Source: Bernardetia sp042180575 (lineage in GTDB: Bacteria; Bacteroidota; Bacteroidia; Cytophagales; Bernardetiaceae). From it: a stretch of 64,000 nucleotides of DNA. The DNA lies in contig NZ_CP170094.1 in NCBI RefSeq assembly GCF_042180575.1, forward strand, positions 5,704,001 through 5,768,000, written 5' to 3'. Made by a program: the position numbers and the translations under genes. Positions 61,647 to 64,000 of this stretch are shown one piece after another (positions within the stretch are counted from its first letter, which is position 1; each line of letters starts with the position of its first letter). The notes below the pieces were generated by a model. That model worked only from the letters and a program-made list of their open reading frames with translations. It was not told the DNA's origin and did not search any database.

Positions 61647-62456
61647 TTACTTCATATCCTTTACTTTCTGCAAAACCTCTCTAGGTTCTGCACGTTTTTT
61701 ATAATCTGCATCTAAGAAAGCATACACAATCTCATTTTCAGAATTTATAATATAAGTTGCAGCTAAAGGCAAAGTATAAGACGCATCTCCATTATACTTT
61801 TCTAAACCCATATTTTTATAGGCTTCTCTGATAGATTCGTCCAATGGAAAAACAATTCCATACTCTTTTGCTACCTTATTGCCTACATCACTCAAAACTT
61901 CAAACTCTAGCGCATTTTTTTCTTTTGTAGAAAGTGTACTGTCTGGAAGTTCGGGCGAAATGGCAAGAAATTCTATATTTTCAGCTTTTATTTCTGGTAA
62001 AATATCTTGCCAAGCAGCCAATGTAAGGTTACAATATGGACACCAACCACCTCTATACCAAGTAATAATCGTATAGCCATTTTTTGTTTTGTCAGTTAAT
62101 GAAACTTCTTGTCCAGTTGCATTTGGAAGTGTGAAATTAGGAGCTATATCACCTTCTTTTTTAGATTGTTTTATAATTCCACTTGTAGCCACTTTTTCGA
62201 TAGCAGCTTCATAGGTTTTTACTTTTTCGGGGTCTGCTTTTTCTTTGAAAGCATTTGCTTTGTTTGATAATTGCTCTGTGAGAGAGGGCATTTTTGTTTC
62301 TGTTACTTCTTCAGTTACTATAACTTTTTCAGAAATAACTTCTGTTTGTTCTTCACCTTGAGCTTTTTTGTTATCTGAACATGAAAAAAATCCGAACGTC
62401 AGCAGTAAAGAAAGAATAAATAAAAGTTTTGAAAAATTCAATGGTTTGTTTGTCAT
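61647..62456 (-). CDS. Peroxiredoxin-like (AhpC/TSA) lipoprotein
   Basis: 269 residues. A lipobox FFSC (Cys26) is followed by an acidic linker and a coiled region (about 30-95). The thioredoxin-fold domain begins IAPNFTLPNATGQEVSLTD and has WYRGGWCPYCNLTLAAWQ, where CPYC gives a redox pair. LAISPELPDSTLSTKEKN and YTLPLAATYIINSENEIVYAF are typical of the PRX-like2 type. It is presumably periplasmic, reducing peroxides or acting as a thiol oxidoreductase. oxyR is 4.5 kb away; a link is untested. Confidence 0.88.
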   Translation of the reverse strand: MTNKPLNFSKLLFILSLLLTFGFFSCSDNKKAQGEEQTEVISEKVIVTEEVTETKMPSLTEQLSNKANAFKEKADPEKVKTYEAAIEKVATSGIIKQSKKEGDIAPNFTLPNATGQEVSLTDKTKNGYTIITWYRGGWCPYCNLTLAAWQDILPEIKAENIEFLAISPELPDSTLSTKEKNALEFEVLSDVGNKVAKEYGIVFPLDESIREAYKNMGLEKYNGDASYTLPLAATYIINSENEIVYAFLDADYKKRAEPREVLQKVKDMK

Positions 62457-62580
62457 TTGTAAAATGATTTTTTTAAAAGAATGATTTATTAATGTAATTC
62501 TTTCCCTATGTTTTGTTCGTAAAGATAAACAGTTTAGAATATTTGTTCCAATTTAAAAACCAAATTTGTAATTAAATAAC

Positions 62581-62618
62581 AAATCCCTTCTCTATATTTT
62601 CATATAAAAAAGGGATTT
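62581..62618 (-). terminator. Possible hairpin terminator downstream of the edge gene
   Basis: AAATCCCTT and AAGGGATTT pair around a 20-nt loop. On the minus strand a T-rich stretch follows. It is the only candidate terminator for the gene ending at 63008. Confidence 0.35.
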
Positions 62619-62644
62619 TAAAGAAGTCTTATACTCCAATACTA

Positions 62645-62820
62645 TTAAGCTAAGAAGTTCTGTTCCATAGGAACTTCATATTGGTAGCATTTTGTTTGCA
62701 AATCGCATAAAACCTACCAATATATAACTCCTACGGAGTAAATGAAAACTAAATTCATATCTTTTCTACCAATATGAAACTCTTACAGAGTAAATAAAAA
62801 TTACTACTCCTTAGCTTAAC
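62645..62820. repeat. Palindromic element framed by TTAAGCTAAG/CTTAGCTTAA with three family B copies
   Basis: The outer arms TTAAGCTAAG (62645-62654) and CTTAGCTTAA (62810-62819) are perfect. Inside are family B copies at 62661-62688 (TTCCATAGGAA plus CATATTGGTAGC), 62713-62742 and 62766-62795 (reverse, CTACCAATAT plus CTCCTACGGAG and CTCTTACAGAG). No ORF is present. Confidence 0.8.
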
Positions 62821-62869
62821 AGCATTGGTATTATACTCCTCCATCATTAGATTTCGAAACTTTTTCCTA

Positions 62870-62918
62870 TCAGTACACCTTCAAGGTGTCAGATAGTTCG
62901 TTTTATTAACTGTACTGA
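62870..62918. repeat. Nested hairpin TCAGTACA/TGTACTGA
   Basis: The outer TCAGTACA (62870-62877) and TGTACTGA (62911-62918) enclose ACACCTT/AAGGTGT. It is related to the 41393 hairpin. The rest of 62919-63007 shows nothing. Confidence 0.6.
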
Positions 62919-63007
62919 CAATGAATGGCTTTAACCCTCAGTCCGACAAGTTTATTTTTTCGAAAACCAAAAGTGTATGAGTATATTCTTTATGTTAAAA
63001 ACAAAAA

Positions 63008-64000
63008 CTATCTTCCTTGCTCACTTACCCAGTTATATTCAAAATCAATAATATCTTGCTCGCTAAATTTATAAATTTGCTTTAAATTATCAATAGCTAC
63101 TTGAAGTTTTGGTAATTGATTGAATGAATCTGTCACAAAAGTATAAGAAGTTACCTCTCCATTTGCAGGAGCATTAATAAGTTCTAAAATTTGGTCAATT
63201 TGAGCATCACTAATAGCTTTATCATTTTGAGAAATCCCTTTCCAACCATGCATAAAACCAACAACTTCACTATATGAGTGTAATGCAGCAGCTTTATCAG
63301 CATCAGAAGCATTACTATTATTTAATTTAGAAATTGTTGATAAAAGATAATTAATAACAGTAGCCATATTTGATTTTTCCCAATTATAACGAAAATCTGA
63401 AAGTGCTTTATCACGGTCTTGATTATAATCTTGTCCTTTTTCGATAGCTGCTTTTGCTGTAATCAAATTTGTTTTGATAGAAGTATAAAGACCATTTCCA
63501 TCATTTTTATCTCTACGAGCTGCATATTTTGCAGAAAAAACATCTTTATTTTCTGCAACTGCATCACTATTTTGGAAAGAAGGATGCGCTCCAAAAATAG
63601 CTACCAAACGATCAATGTCAGAAGCTGTAAGATTATCTGACTTGATAATTGTAAGTGCATGATTGTAAAGAGCAGCACCAAAAAGACCTTTTTCTACTAC
63701 TTGCTCTATTTCTAAACCATTTTCATCAAACAAATAACCACCATAAACACCACCATTTCCAGCAGGTGCAGTTGTTGGGTCAAAAGCTCCACCACTTGCC
63801 TTTGCTAATTCAGCTAACCAACTTGGCATTTTTTCAGCATAATAAGTAGTAGTAACAGATTTTAAAGATGGATTACCTTCATTAAAAGCAGCTAAAAGTT
63901 CTGATTCGCTGACTGTTGCTCCTTCTCTACCTTCTTTCATTATCGAAGATAAACCTGAAAGATTCGAACGAACTGCCAATTCTGCACTTGCATTACTTTC
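63008..64000 (-). CDS. DUF4856-like helical protein, 5' end outside window
   Basis: The frame is open to the last base of the window, so about 330 residues of a longer protein are visible, starting ESNASAELAVRSNLSGLSSI. It is helical: LKSVTTTYYAEKMPSWLAEL, GYLFDENGLEIEQVVEKGLF, FRYNWEKSNMATVINYLLS and EVVGFMHGWKGI. This composition fits the DUF4856 lipoproteins that accompany imelysins and TonB receptors in Bacteroidota. The family call is moderate because the N-terminus is missing. Repeats fill its downstream side. Confidence 0.5.
   Translation of the reverse strand, partial: ESNASAELAVRSNLSGLSSIMKEGREGATVSESELLAAFNEGNPSLKSVTTTYYAEKMPSWLAELAKASGGAFDPTTAPAGNGGVYGGYLFDENGLEIEQVVEKGLFGAALYNHALTIIKSDNLTASDIDRLVAIFGAHPSFQNSDAVAENKDVFSAKYAARRDKNDGNGLYTSIKTNLITAKAAIEKGQDYNQDRDKALSDFRYNWEKSNMATVINYLLSTISKLNNSNASDADKAAALHSYSEVVGFMHGWKGISQNDKAISDAQIDQILELINAPANGEVTSYTFVTDSFNQLPKLQVAIDNLKQIYKFSEQDIIDFEYNWVSEQGR

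Overview
The window is AT-rich DNA from the chromosome of a gliding member of the Bacteroidota. It is probably a marine Cytophagales bacterium of the Bernardetia/Flexibacter litoralis type; that is inferred from gene families and style, not proven. Supporting signs are a 3510-residue secreted protein ending in a gliding-motility/type IX secretion sorting domain, a GldH-like lipoprotein, TANNTTTG promoter boxes, few Shine-Dalgarno sequences, several propeller-Y_Y_Y-SpoIIE phosphatase sensors, and lipoproteins with acidic residues after the lipidated Cys. No rRNA, tRNA, CRISPR array, prophage or intact insertion sequence was seen.

Layout. 1-1.7 kb: the 3' half of topA. 1.9-9.2 kb: a large sensor-phosphatase, a small membrane protein with its XRE regulator, and four small enzymes or membrane proteins. 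9.4-19.9 kb: the giant secreted protein. 20-22.2 kb: Ada, a zinc-ribbon protein and a small tyrosine-phosphatase-like protein around a nested palindrome. 22.3-27.5 kb: two more SpoIIE phosphatases. 27.7-33.7 kb: tatC, a lipoprotein, a DUF4178-like protein, deoC, and a bacilliredoxin/SUF cluster (brx, sufT-like, sufE) followed by a frameshifted lipoprotein. 33.8-38.8 kb: monooxygenase-like protein, patatin, thyA, serine hydrolase, YrhB/Imm35-like protein. 38.8-46.5 kb: a probable iron-acquisition locus (TonB receptor, small secreted protein, di-heme oxidoreductase, imelysin). It is interrupted by an opposite-strand pair of duplicated zinc-finger membrane proteins plus a dead third copy. 47-61.4 kb: scattered biosynthesis genes (hisB, a dihydroorotase-like gene without metal ligands, hisC, rnhB, hisA, hisF) among a penicillin-binding-protein-like hydrolase, two gene-tail relics around a lipoprotein, an aldehyde dehydrogenase, oxyR, dusB and gldH. 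61.6-64 kb: a peroxiredoxin-like lipoprotein and the 3' part of a possible DUF4856-type gene that runs off the edge.

The most distinctive non-coding feature is the number of small palindromic repeats between genes. At least five families can be told apart by eye: (A) hairpins around GTTGTTGGTGTC/GACACCAACAAC; (B) a small palindrome joined to ATATTGGTAG; (C) AATTACGAATTA tracts that supply the stop codons of deoC and hisA; (D) a TTGTCAG...CTGACAA hairpin; and (E) hairpins that begin TGTAG but have interchangeable stem sequences. In D and E, base changes tend to keep pairing. Other observations of note are the duplicated RING-like membrane protein array, a 25-bp palindromic operator candidate upstream of the imelysin operon, and an 8-bp tandem repeat ending exactly at a start codon.
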